The notes under the pieces: generated by a model
Databases searched by the model: none
The model's input: only the letters and a program-made list of their open reading frames with translations
Told to the model about the DNA's origin: nothing
Part shown: piece by piece, positions 36,145 through 44,154 of the stretch
Layout of the letters: every line of letters begins with the position of its first letter
How positions within the stretch are numbered: position 1 is the stretch's first letter
Program-made: the position numbers and the translations under genes
Assembly (NCBI GenBank): GCA_963662245.2
Contig: CAXXVQ010000010.1
Location: 1-64,000, forward strand
From: JAFGVL01 sp963662245
GTDB lineage: Bacteria; Bacteroidota; Bacteroidia; Bacteroidales; Paludibacteraceae
Direction: 5' to 3'
Length of the DNA: 64,000 nucleotides

Positions 36145-36920
36145 AAATAGACTTTAGCAAACTCGTAGTTCTATTGCTGCCTACGCTACTTAGGCGCACT
36201 AAGCTGGCTTATTTTATCGAAGCCTGCATAGAACCAGCACGCACTAAGTACAACGAGTTAGTAGCTTGGCATGAAGAAAAGAAGCTCGAACTAGCTACCA
36301 CTGCGCAAGTGTGCTACTTGGAAGCATATTTAAACTATAAGCTGCTAGGTAGCTTTAATAGGCGAATAATAGTGGAAACGGCAGACGGCATAACTACCGA
36401 TTTTAATATAATAGTGCCTGCCGATGTAACGGCAGACACTTACCAAATACAAGCCTTGGTAGACAAGTATAAGCTTATAGGTAAACGGTACGATGTAGTG
36501 GGCGGAACTGTAGTTTATAGCTCGATGTGGACTAACTTTATACGAGAAGTAATAGCCGTAACCGATGCTGCTAAATGGATTAATTATCATCCCGAAGTAA
36601 TAGTTTTCAAAAAAGATGCAAATGTGTATTTGCAAGTCAATGAGAATGGTGCGTTTGACCAAGATGTTACCGCATTTATTGCTGAAGGATATGCAGCTAC
36701 AAGTGATATCGAAGTTCTAGTTCAAGTTAGAGCATCGAGATTATATCATCCAACTGTTATATACACTTTTTACCGTACAATTATAATACCTGTTGGTGCG
36801 AGTAGTTCGGCTGTTCTTCATTTGTATGAGTATTATAATATGACAGCTGGTTTGAGTTCTGTAACACCAGCATCAGATGATTACTACAACTATATCAACG
36901 CAGGAGTTTACGACATTTAA
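36141..36920 (+). CDS. Baseplate/tail protein, gpI-like position
   Basis: The 259-residue protein starts MKIDFSKLVVLLLPTLLRRTKLAYFIEACIEP, which recalls the helical start of tail proteins that dock fibres to the baseplate. The rest is beta-rich (RRIIVETADGITTDFNIIV). I recognise no definite domain; the role follows from its place between J-like and fibre genes. Confidence 0.5.
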   Translation: MKIDFSKLVVLLLPTLLRRTKLAYFIEACIEPARTKYNELVAWHEEKKLELATTAQVCYLEAYLNYKLLGSFNRRIIVETADGITTDFNIIVPADVTADTYQIQALVDKYKLIGKRYDVVGGTVVYSSMWTNFIREVIAVTDAAKWINYHPEVIVFKKDANVYLQVNENGAFDQDVTAFIAEGYAATSDIEVLVQVRASRLYHPTVIYTFYRTIIIPVGASSSAVLHLYEYYNMTAGLSSVTPASDDYYNYINAGVYDI

Positions 36921-36932
36921 TAAGAAATAATT

Positions 36933-37214
36933 ATGGCATTTGAAAGAACATCAGGATTTACTCGAGCAAGCGGTGTACAAATTACACGCACGGTTAATGG
37001 CGATACCGACACATTCGATGTGTCTATGCTCACCGCAATACCTTACACCGAGTATCAAGATATTACGGTTGCGGAGTTCGAACGCCTATCGAGAGCAAAT
37101 TACGAAGCTAGGCGTGATGCTTTTGTAACCTACATCGAGTCGCAATACGAGGGCTTGGATATTAATACCGATGGCTCTATTGCTGCCGACCCTAACGGAA
37201 TCTATTACATCTAA
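36933..37214 (+). CDS. Small tail-region protein of unknown function
   Basis: The 93-residue protein (MAFERTSGFTRASGVQITRT...) is acidic, with YTEYQDITVAEFERLSRANYEARRDAFVTYIESQ as a helical centre. It lies in the fibre gene cluster with 12 nt spacings on both sides, so it is likely a virion or fibre-assembly protein. No family recognised. Confidence 0.55.
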   Translation: MAFERTSGFTRASGVQITRTVNGDTDTFDVSMLTAIPYTEYQDITVAEFERLSRANYEARRDAFVTYIESQYEGLDINTDGSIAADPNGIYYI

Positions 37215-37225
37215 ATAATAAGAAT

Positions 37226-37885
37226 ATGGCAATATACAACACGCAAACAGGACTCGAAGCCGAGGCAGTTGCAATACAAAACGAAACGCAGAAAAAAGCA
37301 ATCACGGCTTTTCGCAATGGTAGATTGCTGCTAGGTATTATCCAGTACTTTGGTGTGCAGCTGCGCAATATAATAGCCGTGAGTAAAGATGCTACGGTAG
37401 CCACATCGGCCAATGTGGTAATTACTCAAGATGCAACTAACTTTAAGTTTTTGAAGTCCGATTTTCCATCTGTACTCGTTGTTGACAATATTATTTTTGC
37501 CAAAAATCAAACAACAGAATCAGAAGCAGGCTTATATCAAATTACACTGGTTGATGATACTTACTACACAACCATAAAAACGCAAAATGCCAATAAACTC
37601 AACAAAGTGTATGTTGCGCAAGGCGTAAATGAAGGATGCTGGCATCGAGATGGAAACGGCATAACAACCCCATTTGTACGCATACAAAACGGTGATTATT
37701 ATGATGCAGCGCATGTAACTAACCCAGCCTTCGATGATATAGCCTCTACCAATGTAGCAGGGCAATTGACAGAGATAAACGATAAAGCAAACACCAACGC
37801 CAACGATATCGACACGCTAAACACCCAAATGGGTGATGTAAGCGCAGCACTAACAACTATTAATAACGCCCTAGCATTAATCTAA
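37226..37885 (+). CDS. Tail fibre-region protein with C-terminal coiled coil
   Basis: The 219-residue protein has a helical N-terminus (LEAEAVAIQNETQKKAITAF), a beta-rich middle, and a C-terminal trimer-type coiled coil (GQLTEINDKANTNANDIDTLNTQM). Such tails are common in short-fibre or fibre-connector proteins. The next gene starts one base after its stop. Confidence 0.55.
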   Translation: MAIYNTQTGLEAEAVAIQNETQKKAITAFRNGRLLLGIIQYFGVQLRNIIAVSKDATVATSANVVITQDATNFKFLKSDFPSVLVVDNIIFAKNQTTESEAGLYQITLVDDTYYTTIKTQNANKLNKVYVAQGVNEGCWHRDGNGITTPFVRIQNGDYYDAAHVTNPAFDDIASTNVAGQLTEINDKANTNANDIDTLNTQMGDVSAALTTINNALALI

Positions 37886-39466
37886 ATGAGCATAGCACAA
37901 CAATTACTTGACACGGCTGCGTATGTGGATGACATACAAGGCGGAGTGAACGCTATTAAAGCCGCTATTGAGGCTAAAGATGTGGATTGCACAGGCGCAA
38001 AGCTTGTAGACTTGCCAGCTAAGGTTGCTGCAATAACTACTGGGGGCGGTGGTACGGTAAATCCTATACAGGGAGTGCCTTCAAATTGGCACAACTTAGC
38101 TGTTGAAATAGCTAACTGGCAAGATGAGGATTATCCGTATTGTATGGCTCTATTATTACAAGGACGCACAACAGGCTTCTATTTATCAGGGGCTTCAAAA
38201 TATAAGACTTCTGACGGTCAAATATATACCTCTGACCAGTATATTACTATCGGAGCTAACACGGATGCAACAAAGCTAACAAAATATGTAATTTTCAGAT
38301 ACGCAACGCCTTTTATATCATTTGATGCTAGTAATTATACTAATATACCTACGCTATTTCGTAAAATAATAATGGGGTATAACTACAATGTAGCTATGAC
38401 TAACATTAGCTTCACTAACTCCACTCTGATGCATTGGATTAATGATACTGCGCTCAGAAACCCCATTGTAAAAGATGGTGTGCGTACAATGATGTCGCTT
38501 AGGGCATACGGGTTTCAAAATACACACCTTGATAACTATTCATGTGTAGCTTTCAGAGATGATGCAACAGATGTAGAAAAAGCTACATATACAATACCTA
38601 CTTATTGCTTTCATTCTTCTTACATCAGAGAGTTTTATTTGCCTGCTGCGAAGAAAATAGTTTTTGATGCTTACTCATTTTTTGGCTCAAAGTTAAAATA
38701 TATTGAATTTGACGATAATACAGAAAGTATCGAGCTAAAAGGGAATACGCTTGTTTCCGCCATAATTAGTGCGATAAAATGGCCTGCTAACCTTAAATCA
38801 TTAACTGCGTTTGGGTCTTCAAATATGAGTATTACTAGTGATGTCTTTGAATTTCCATCAAATCTTGAAACTATCATTTTAGGGGATGCTTTTTTTAATG
38901 GTTCTTTTGCGCAGCATTTTATATTAAAAAAAGCGTCTGTCTCCTATAGTGGAGGTTCACAGCCATTTTATGGTTGTGCTCCTCGAATTGTTGAATTAGA
39001 AGATAATTGGCCACACAGTCAAATAATAGGTGGTCTTTCTAATTATAGTGCAGCGAATATGACGGCTTCAAGTCTTGAGACATACACATTAAACCGTTTA
39101 ATGGATTTGCATACAATGCAGGGACGCATTCCCTACATAAAGACAGAGGGAGCTTCATTAGTTACATGGATAGCTTGTGATTCTACAGGTATAACATTAG
39201 ATAGCCATGGTGACTCGGCTAAATTTACCGAAATTTTTAGAGTCGGTGAAGTTGTGAAAGTAACTATCTCTGGCACCGTAAGAAGTTTCACTATTCAGTC
39301 AATCGACAGCGATAACCAAATGACTATGACTGGAACAGCATATATGGTTGCAGGTACCTATATGTTAGACCACAATAAGGTACTCACATTAACATCTGTA
39401 TTGCTGAATTTATTGAGTAGTGCGCAAAAAGCAATAGCAACTAATAAATTATGGACTTTAGCTTAA
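37886..39466 (+). CDS. Tail fibre / receptor-binding protein with leucine-rich BspA-like repeats
   Basis: The 526-residue protein has a fibre-type N-terminus (VNAIKAAIEAKDVDCTGAKL, ADLPAKV-like) and a Gly-rich hinge (TTGGGGTVNP). The central region shows degenerate LRR_5/BspA-like strands: KYIEFDDNTESIELKG, WPANLKSLTAFG, FPSNLETIILG. The C-terminus is beta-rich (VVKVTISGTVRSFTIQSID). It is the best candidate for host recognition. Codon usage is more AT-rich than in its neighbours. Confidence 0.7.
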   Translation: MSIAQQLLDTAAYVDDIQGGVNAIKAAIEAKDVDCTGAKLVDLPAKVAAITTGGGGTVNPIQGVPSNWHNLAVEIANWQDEDYPYCMALLLQGRTTGFYLSGASKYKTSDGQIYTSDQYITIGANTDATKLTKYVIFRYATPFISFDASNYTNIPTLFRKIIMGYNYNVAMTNISFTNSTLMHWINDTALRNPIVKDGVRTMMSLRAYGFQNTHLDNYSCVAFRDDATDVEKATYTIPTYCFHSSYIREFYLPAAKKIVFDAYSFFGSKLKYIEFDDNTESIELKGNTLVSAIISAIKWPANLKSLTAFGSSNMSITSDVFEFPSNLETIILGDAFFNGSFAQHFILKKASVSYSGGSQPFYGCAPRIVELEDNWPHSQIIGGLSNYSAANMTASSLETYTLNRLMDLHTMQGRIPYIKTEGASLVTWIACDSTGITLDSHGDSAKFTEIFRVGEVVKVTISGTVRSFTIQSIDSDNQMTMTGTAYMVAGTYMLDHNKVLTLTSVLLNLLSSAQKAIATNKLWTLA

Positions 39467-39471
39467 GAATT

Positions 39472-39648
39472 ATGGCAGAAAAAATGATTGAACAAAAGGC
39501 AGGTGATGGATGCTTGTTATTTAACAGTGTAGACCTTTATTCAGACCAAGTATTTACAACTGCAGGAAAGGAATGGGAACAAGTTCCAATCGATGATGTA
39601 CCCGAAGAACTTCGCCCAGGTTACGAACCGCCAGCAATAGCAGAATAA
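39472..39648 (+). CDS. Small fibre-associated protein
   Basis: The 58-residue acidic protein (start MAEKMIEQKAGDG at 39472, after the fibre stop) contains KEWEQVPIDDVPEELRPGYEPP. Short acidic ORFs following fibre genes can be fibre-assembly or adhesin proteins; no family is recognised. Confidence 0.5.
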   Translation: MAEKMIEQKAGDGCLLFNSVDLYSDQVFTTAGKEWEQVPIDDVPEELRPGYEPPAIAE

Positions 39649-39711
39649 ATAACTAAGGAGGTAAAAGAAAGCCTCCGCCTACCTTAAGCGGCTCCTACAC
39701 CGCTCAAAATT

Positions 39712-39772
39712 AAAGGTGCACATACACCACGACAGAGGCTCAAAGCCTTTGAATCGGTGTATGTGCACCTTT
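39712..39772 (+). terminator. Long hairpin after the fibre genes, probable late terminator
   Basis: AAAGGTGCACATACACC and GGTGTATGTGCACCTTT pair perfectly over 17 bp; the 27-nt loop holds AGGCT/AGCCT. A short T-rich tail (TTTGTTTATTTG) follows. It separates the virion genes from the methylase gene. The preceding 60 nt also have AGGAGG/GCCTCC pairing. Confidence 0.7.
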
Positions 39773-39836
39773 GTTTATTTGAAGAATTGTAGGAGACTGC
39801 AAAAATATAGATTATTAATTAAAAAGATGAAAAGTG

Positions 39837-40667
39837 ATGATGAAAAATTTCACCCAAGCCCCACTACCGTTTATGGGTCAAAAGAGACGGTTTTTGACAG
39901 AGTTTAAAACAGCTTTAAAGCAGTATGATGATTGCACCGTGTTTGTTGACCTCTTTGGAGGCATCGGTTTATTAAGCCACACCGTGATTCGTGAACGCCC
40001 CGATGCACTTGTAATTTACAACGATTTCGACGGCTATCATGTGCGCATAGCCAATGTGGAGCGTACAAATGCACTTATGTCCGACCTGCGCAGCATTGTG
40101 GCCAATGAGCCAAAGGATAAAAAGCTTAGCGACAAAATAAAAGCTGAAGTACTGGATAGGGTTAAACGAGATGAGGAAAATGGGTTTGTTGATTACATAA
40201 CCCTATCCAGTTCCTTGCTTTTTGCAATGAACTATGTAAAAAGCTTTGAGGAACTAAGCAAGCAAACCATGTACAATTGTGTGCGCACTGGTGATTATGT
40301 GTGTGATGGCTATTTAGACGGCTTAGAAGTCGTTAAGCAGGACTATAAGGAGTTGTTCGAGCGTTGGCGACATATGCCTAATGTGGTGTTCTTGATAGAC
40401 CCACCATACTTGAGTACCGAGGTAGGAACTTATTCAGGCTATTGGAAGTTAAAGGATTATTTGGATGTGCTGCACACACTCAAGAACACGAATTACTTCT
40501 ATTTTACCAGCAACAAAAGCTCTATCATTGAGCTGTGCGACTGGTTGGAAGAAAACTACAGTGCGCAAAACCCATTCCACGGCTCTGTGCGTAAAGAAGT
40601 AGCTGCAAGGATGAACCACAATAGCAGTTACACGGATATCATGCTGTTTAAACATCGTTTAAACTAG
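39837..40667 (+). CDS. DNA adenine-N6 methyltransferase, D12 class (Dam-like)
   Basis: The 276-residue enzyme has the SAM-binding motif I (PLPFMGQKRRFL and VDLFGGIGLLSHTV) and catalytic DPPY in VVFLIDPPYLS, in the order of the alpha-group adenine methylases such as Dam and M.EcoRV. GTG 39834, ATG 39837 and ATG 39840 are all possible starts. It probably modifies phage DNA against host restriction; no partner nuclease gene is nearby. It is the last plus-arm gene. Confidence 0.88.
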   Translation: MMKNFTQAPLPFMGQKRRFLTEFKTALKQYDDCTVFVDLFGGIGLLSHTVIRERPDALVIYNDFDGYHVRIANVERTNALMSDLRSIVANEPKDKKLSDKIKAEVLDRVKRDEENGFVDYITLSSSLLFAMNYVKSFEELSKQTMYNCVRTGDYVCDGYLDGLEVVKQDYKELFERWRHMPNVVFLIDPPYLSTEVGTYSGYWKLKDYLDVLHTLKNTNYFYFTSNKSSIIELCDWLEENYSAQNPFHGSVRKEVAARMNHNSSYTDIMLFKHRLN

Positions 40668-40677
40668 CTTTAAAGTA

Positions 40678-40708
40678 AAAGGGCAGCGGTTTAAAATCGC
40701 TGCCCTTT
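40678..40708. terminator. Bidirectional terminator where late and early operons meet
   Basis: AAAGGGCAGCG and CGCTGCCCTTT form an 11-bp stem with a 9-nt loop between the convergent methylase gene and the last early gene. Confidence 0.9.
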
Positions 40709-40711
40709 GTG

Positions 40712-41182
40712 TTATCGTTTCTTTAGTTTTGCTCGCTTTTGGCGATATATTTCGTCGTAGCTTGCTTTGTTTCGGTAGTAGTATGGAAGCTCAACAACGG
40801 TGAGTTTAAAGTTGTCGATGTAGCTTTTACCCTCTGCAAGGTTCATATAAACACGGTCTGCTAGAAATGTAAAGTTGCTTTGTAGAACTACATACACTTT
40901 TTTTTGTGCCAGGTACTTGTCGGTAAGTGGCGTTGGGTTGTATAGTTCATCTTGCAGCATGGTGGCACTTGGCTCGTAGGCTGTAGAATCGGGCGTGTAG
41001 TATAGGTTTACTTGCTGGTTATTGTACTGTTGGTGTGTGCTGCAAAAATCAATGCAGTCCTCTACATTGGCATAAACTTTTACTGGTTTACCTTTTGCAT
41101 CAAACACAACACTAGCCTGTTTAGTAAGTGCCTGTGCGCTGATACTTAGCGTAATTGCAAGAAATAGGATTAGCTTTTTCAT
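40712..41182 (-). CDS. Secreted or periplasmic phage protein of unknown function
   Basis: The 156-residue protein starts with a signal peptide (MKKLILFLAITLSISAQA). The mature part has two Cys (DCIDFCSTH) and basic C-terminus. It is the last gene of the early-strand block and overlaps the upstream ORF by four bases. A secreted protein here may alter the host envelope in lysogens or early infection; this is inference. Confidence 0.6.
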   Translation of the reverse strand: MKKLILFLAITLSISAQALTKQASVVFDAKGKPVKVYANVEDCIDFCSTHQQYNNQQVNLYYTPDSTAYEPSATMLQDELYNPTPLTDKYLAQKKVYVVLQSNFTFLADRVYMNLAEGKSYIDNFKLTVVELPYYYRNKASYDEIYRQKRAKLKKR

Positions 41183-41571
41183 TTGACATCAATTTTATAA
41201 TTTGCAGTGTATGTAAAGGAATCGGGGTCGTGGGTATAAGTCCAAGCATCACACCACTCTGTGATTAGCGTAGTTTTATCTAACATTAGCTTGCTATTCT
41301 TAGTAATAGGGTCTATTTCTCTTGATACTCGTTTGTGTATAAAGCTAATGAATTCGTCTTCTGTTTGAAATGAGTAGCCTAGTTTATCTAGTTTTTCCTT
41401 TACAGCTAAAATAAGATTTCGCAAACAATCTTTGGCAAAGCTTTTTACACAGTCGTCTTCAAACTCATCTCTTTCGTTGTAGCCTATATATTTTCTATCA
41501 ATATTACAGCCTGTTGGTGTTATATCACCCGATTTGTATGTAAAATATGCTTTTAGTTCTTGTTTTTCCAT
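41179..41571 (-). CDS. Phage protein of unknown function
   Basis: The 130-residue protein (MEKQELKAYFTYKSGDITPTG ... TYTANYKIDVK) has charged helical and beta segments, with no family recognised. It lies downstream of a terminator and upstream of, and coupled by ATGA to, the secreted protein gene, so the two form a small unit at the end of the early block. Confidence 0.55.
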   Translation of the reverse strand: MEKQELKAYFTYKSGDITPTGCNIDRKYIGYNERDEFEDDCVKSFAKDCLRNLILAVKEKLDKLGYSFQTEDEFISFIHKRVSREIDPITKNSKLMLDKTTLITEWCDAWTYTHDPDSFTYTANYKIDVK

Positions 41572-41601
41572 GTTTTTTAATTAAAAGTTTTTAGCAAAGT
41601 T

Positions 41602-41634
41602 AAAAAGCCTATCGGATTTTCCAATAGGCTTTTT
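41602..41634 (-). terminator. Terminator after the RecA-like ATPase gene
   Basis: AAAAAGCCTAT and ATAGGCTTTTT pair around an inner GGA/TCC stem, just past the stop at 41638 on the minus strand. It would end or weaken the main early transcript. Confidence 0.85.
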
Positions 41635-41637
41635 GTT

Positions 41638-42273
41638 TTAAAATAATTCTCCTTGTTTAATCTCTCCCGACCGCTTCATTTCGGGCTTAAAGAGCTGCAC
41701 TTGTAGCGTTTCACCTTTGTATCGGCTGTCTATAGTGAGCTTGCCAGCATCAAAGAACAGCTTAATATCGCAAGCGTGCATTATTGCTTTGTTGCAATCG
41801 GGCTTCTTGTAGCTTTGGCCAAAGCTCACATACAGAAATATGATTTTGCGTTTGGCAAAGGTGCGGTTAAGCTCCTGTAGTTGCTCGTAGGTAAATTGCA
41901 TATACTGCACGCTGTCGATAATAACTAGCCTGTAATAGTTTTTGCGAATCTTATCTACAAGCGTGTCGAAGTCAATATTTACGCCAAAGTAAATTTTGGT
42001 TGACTCAACATTGAAATTAAGCGTACGGTCACGCAAACTCTTTTTTAAGGCCTCCTCGTGGCTGCAATATAGGCTTTTGCCAATCTTTTGTCCGTACTCG
42101 GCTGCAAATAGAAGTGTGAATACTGATTTACCACTGCCCGATGTGCCGTAAACAAAGATAGAGGTTCGGCTCTCTATCTGCCCGAATAGGCGGTTGTAGT
42201 ACTCCCCGAGGTCTATCTCGTCGTACTTCTTGGCCTGCAAGGTTTTTAGGTTAATAATTTGTGCTTTACTCAT
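41638..42273 (-). CDS. RecA/DnaB-like P-loop ATPase
   Basis: The 211-residue protein has Walker A VYGTSGSGKSVFTLLFA, Walker B RLVIIDSVQYMQF and further RecA-core strands (IIFLYVSFGQSY). It resembles the ATPase core of RadA/DnaB-like proteins without helicase domains. It may support transposition replication or recombination in the early phase. Start ATG 42273 lies 20 nt after the ASCH gene. Confidence 0.75.
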   Translation of the reverse strand: MSKAQIINLKTLQAKKYDEIDLGEYYNRLFGQIESRTSIFVYGTSGSGKSVFTLLFAAEYGQKIGKSLYCSHEEALKKSLRDRTLNFNVESTKIYFGVNIDFDTLVDKIRKNYYRLVIIDSVQYMQFTYEQLQELNRTFAKRKIIFLYVSFGQSYKKPDCNKAIMHACDIKLFFDAGKLTIDSRYKGETLQVQLFKPEMKRSGEIKQGELF

Positions 42274-42293
42274 GTGTTTGATGTTTATTGTGT

Positions 42294-42785
42294 TTAAAAT
42301 TGTTGTTCGTGACAGTGTATGTGTGTTACTTCTTCGCCTGTTTTAGCTTCAACTACCTGTATTAAGGCTTTTATTACTGGGTCAAAGAGTTCGCTGTGTA
42401 TCGGAATATCTACATTAAATAAGCCTAATTGACCTTTTACAGGGAACGGATTTTGAAGCATTCTAGGGTTTTCGTAGACATACGCCCATTTGCCTTGTTC
42501 GTACTTGCAGAATGCTTTTTGTTCATCCTGTTCGGTCATTGGTCGGCAATCTTTAAGTGTTGCAATACCTATTGCATGCCCTTTGTGCTTGTATAGGAAG
42601 TCTTTGTTAGTGCCTAGTTCGTCTATTAAGCCTTTTGGCTCAATTTCCCACAGCCATACTTCTTTGAGTGATGCGCAAATAAGAACATCGCCCCTAAATT
42701 GTGTTGCTTTGCTTCTTATTTCAAGCGTTTTAAAGCCTCGCACGATTAACTGTGCATAAGGATTTTTAATTGATTGTGCTTTCAT
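42294..42785 (-). CDS. ASCH-domain protein
   Basis: The 163-residue protein starts with the ASCH signature MKAQSIKNPYAQLIVRGFKTLEIRS and continues RGDVLICAS and GHAIGIATLKDCRP. ASCH domains are PUA-like RNA-binding or nucleoside-processing modules. A role in handling modified nucleosides or phage RNA is plausible. In this operon, with its tRNA-like elements, an RNA-binding protein is of interest. Confidence 0.8.
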   Translation of the reverse strand: MKAQSIKNPYAQLIVRGFKTLEIRSKATQFRGDVLICASLKEVWLWEIEPKGLIDELGTNKDFLYKHKGHAIGIATLKDCRPMTEQDEQKAFCKYEQGKWAYVYENPRMLQNPFPVKGQLGLFNVDIPIHSELFDPVIKALIQVVEAKTGEEVTHIHCHEQQF

Positions 42786-42864
42786 TGTATTTTATTTGAA
42801 TTTCTATTGAATTTTTTTCTTTTTCTATTTATAATGCAGAATTAAAATCTTATAATTAACATAC

Positions 42865-42933
42865 ATGGATAGATTAGATTTCTTATTCACTGATGAGTAC
42901 CGTAAACGGTTCTTAGAACTTGTAAATTACTAA
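42865..42933 (+). CDS. 22-residue small ORF on the strand opposite the early operon
   Basis: ATG-TAA frame MDRLDFLFTDEYRKRFLELV NY lies alone on the plus strand in a 195-bp gap of the minus-strand early operon and is followed at 14 nt by a strong terminator. The peptide looks like an amphipathic helix. It may be a real small protein or only the body of a small RNA. Confidence 0.4.
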   Translation: MDRLDFLFTDEYRKRFLELVNY

Positions 42934-42946
42934 GTTCAATCGGGGG

Positions 42947-42982
42947 GAGGTGGAGGCACGGGTGCTTGCCACCTCTTTTTTT
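42947..42982 (+). terminator. Strong plus-strand terminator inside the early block
   Basis: GAGGTGG and CCACCTC pair with an inner GGCAC/GTGCT extension, followed by seven T. Its orientation fits only a plus-strand transcript, supporting a short RNA antisense to the early operon region. Confidence 0.8.
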
Positions 42983-43199
42983 AATAGAGAAGAGAGGCAC
43001 ACTTGCCACATGCTCCAAATCGAGCTACAAGTGGATGTTGGCGTCCGCAATATTGGCAGATGGTAGACTGTTTCTCTTTGCGTTCTTGTTCCTCTTTGCG
43101 AGCCTTGTCTCTGTCTGCCTTCATTTTGTCTTTGATGTGCTGAGGCAGGTTGTTTTGTGCCGTAATATCAAAGGTTAGACACTTGATTGATTCGTTCAT
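42981..43199 (-). CDS. Small zinc-ribbon protein
   Basis: The 72-residue protein has a Lys/Glu-rich helical start and a C-terminal Zn ribbon CQYCGRQH...CGKC. The two CxxC knuckles are typical of small nucleic-acid or protein-interaction factors in phage early regions. It overlaps the upstream Zn-finger gene by four bases. Confidence 0.6.
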   Translation of the reverse strand: MNESIKCLTFDITAQNNLPQHIKDKMKADRDKARKEEQERKEKQSTICQYCGRQHPLVARFGACGKCASLLY

Positions 43200-43435
43200 T
43201 TCTTTGTGGTTTTAAATTGTGCTATTTTATTGAATTCATTGTCGCTGTAAGGTATTACGGTAGTTTTTATTTCCTTTTTTACTATTACAACCCTTTGGCC
43301 TTCACAGATAGGGCATTTTTTAATCTCGGGTTCTTTGTAGTTTAGCAAGTCGTCCTTATCGTATGCCAGTAATATGCCTGTGCCTCCACAATTTCGGCAT
43401 AGTTCTATCTCATTTCTAAAGCTTATTTGCAGCAT
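43196..43435 (-). CDS. Small DnaJ-type zinc-finger protein
   Basis: The 79-residue protein has CRNCGGTG ... CPICEGQ, two CxxCxG-like knuckles as in the DnaJ/TRAP zinc finger, then a basic/hydrophobic tail. Partner unknown. It follows the preceding small gene by 2 nt. Confidence 0.6.
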   Translation of the reverse strand: MLQISFRNEIELCRNCGGTGILLAYDKDDLLNYKEPEIKKCPICEGQRVVIVKKEIKTTVIPYSDNEFNKIAQFKTTKK

Positions 43436-43437
43436 AT

Positions 43438-43656
43438 TTATAAAGGTTTATAGTTTTCTTCAATGTATTTGCGTAGTAGGTGCGCTGCCTCTTCGAGTGC
43501 AAAGAGCTTCTCAATTGCTTCCTCTCGCTCTTCCAAATTGTTGAGGTCGTTCCATAGCTGTATAGAACGAAAACAGTCGCTTATGGTAAGCTTCATTATG
43601 CCATCTTCCATTACTTTGGCATGATAGTTTGCCTTGGTTCTGTGGCTGCTTGGCAC
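43438..43656 (-). CDS. Small helical phage protein of unknown function
   Basis: The frame is open from GTG 43656 but the ATG codons at 43611 (MEDGIMK) or 43596 (MKLTISD) are better starts, giving about 52-57 residues. The body (EEREEAIEKLFALEEAAHLLRKYIEEN) is strongly helical and acidic. No family recognised. Confidence 0.45.
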   Translation of the reverse strand: MPSSHRTKANYHAKVMEDGIMKLTISDCFRSIQLWNDLNNLEEREEAIEKLFALEEAAHLLRKYIEENYKPL

Positions 43657-43668
43657 TAGGAAGGCTTT

Positions 43669-44001
43669 TTATTGTATGTTAGTTGACTCATAATGTTCTT
43701 TTATAAAATCGTTTAACTGATAACTCTGCATATTACTGCAGATGCTTTTTACTGCAGGTGGATTGTGTTTCATATCCACTTCCAAAATTCCACCTCGGCA
43801 GGCTGGTGTGTAGAAACAAATACGCACTTTAAGGCAAGCTTCTACCCAGTACCAGTAACCATAACTCCAGTGTCCGTGTGCTGGTGCGTACTGGAACTTA
43901 TCCTTATCGAATTGTCGCCAGCTTTCGGGCACTGTAATGCGCTGAAAGAACTCGAGCGGTGTTTCGTCTGGGATGAGGGGTTTGCGTTGCTTCTTTTTCA
44001 T
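43669..44001 (-). CDS. Phage protein of unknown function, aromatic-rich
   Basis: The 110-residue protein starts with a basic run (MKKKQRKPLIPDETPLEFFQRI) and has an aromatic stretch GHWSYGYWYWVEACL and three later Cys. I recognise no family. Upstream is a 150-bp gap with a GCTCGT/ACGAGC hairpin and tRNA-like element A. Confidence 0.5.
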   Translation of the reverse strand: MKKKQRKPLIPDETPLEFFQRITVPESWRQFDKDKFQYAPAHGHWSYGYWYWVEACLKVRICFYTPACRGGILEVDMKHNPPAVKSICSNMQSYQLNDFIKEHYESTNIQ

Positions 44002-44106
44002 TGTTTTGCTTAAAAATGCTCGTTGCTAAAGCTTTGGTGCGAACCTCACGAGCCGTGTTGCTATTATTTCTGATTGACATACTTGCTATGTGCAGTTTCG
44101 AGAAAT

Positions 44107-44152
44107 TGTCCCTATGGGCGGAATCGAACCGCCCACTTTGAACCGTTTAGGG
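44107..44152 (-). ncRNA. tRNA-like mini-element A (acceptor stem plus T-arm)
   Basis: On the minus strand, 2 nt after the stop codon of the DUF4494 gene, CCCTA pairs with TAGGG, and between them GGGCGG-TTCGATT-CCGCCC is a perfect T-arm with canonical TTCGA loop. The linker AACGGTTCAAAGT replaces the D and anticodon arms. ACA follows the acceptor stem. The coaxial helix of about 11-12 bp is the size of a minimal RNase P substrate. Confidence 0.65.
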
Positions 44153-44154
44153 TG

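Noticed and set aside
39712..39772. Inverted repeats at the fibre locus as an invertible Mu G-segment
   Set aside because: The arms are only 27 nt apart, contain no fibre gene, and no Gin-type invertase is encoded.
39837..40667. Type II restriction-modification system
   Set aside because: Only the methylase is present; neighbours are a terminator and an unrelated secreted protein, so it is treated as an orphan phage methylase.
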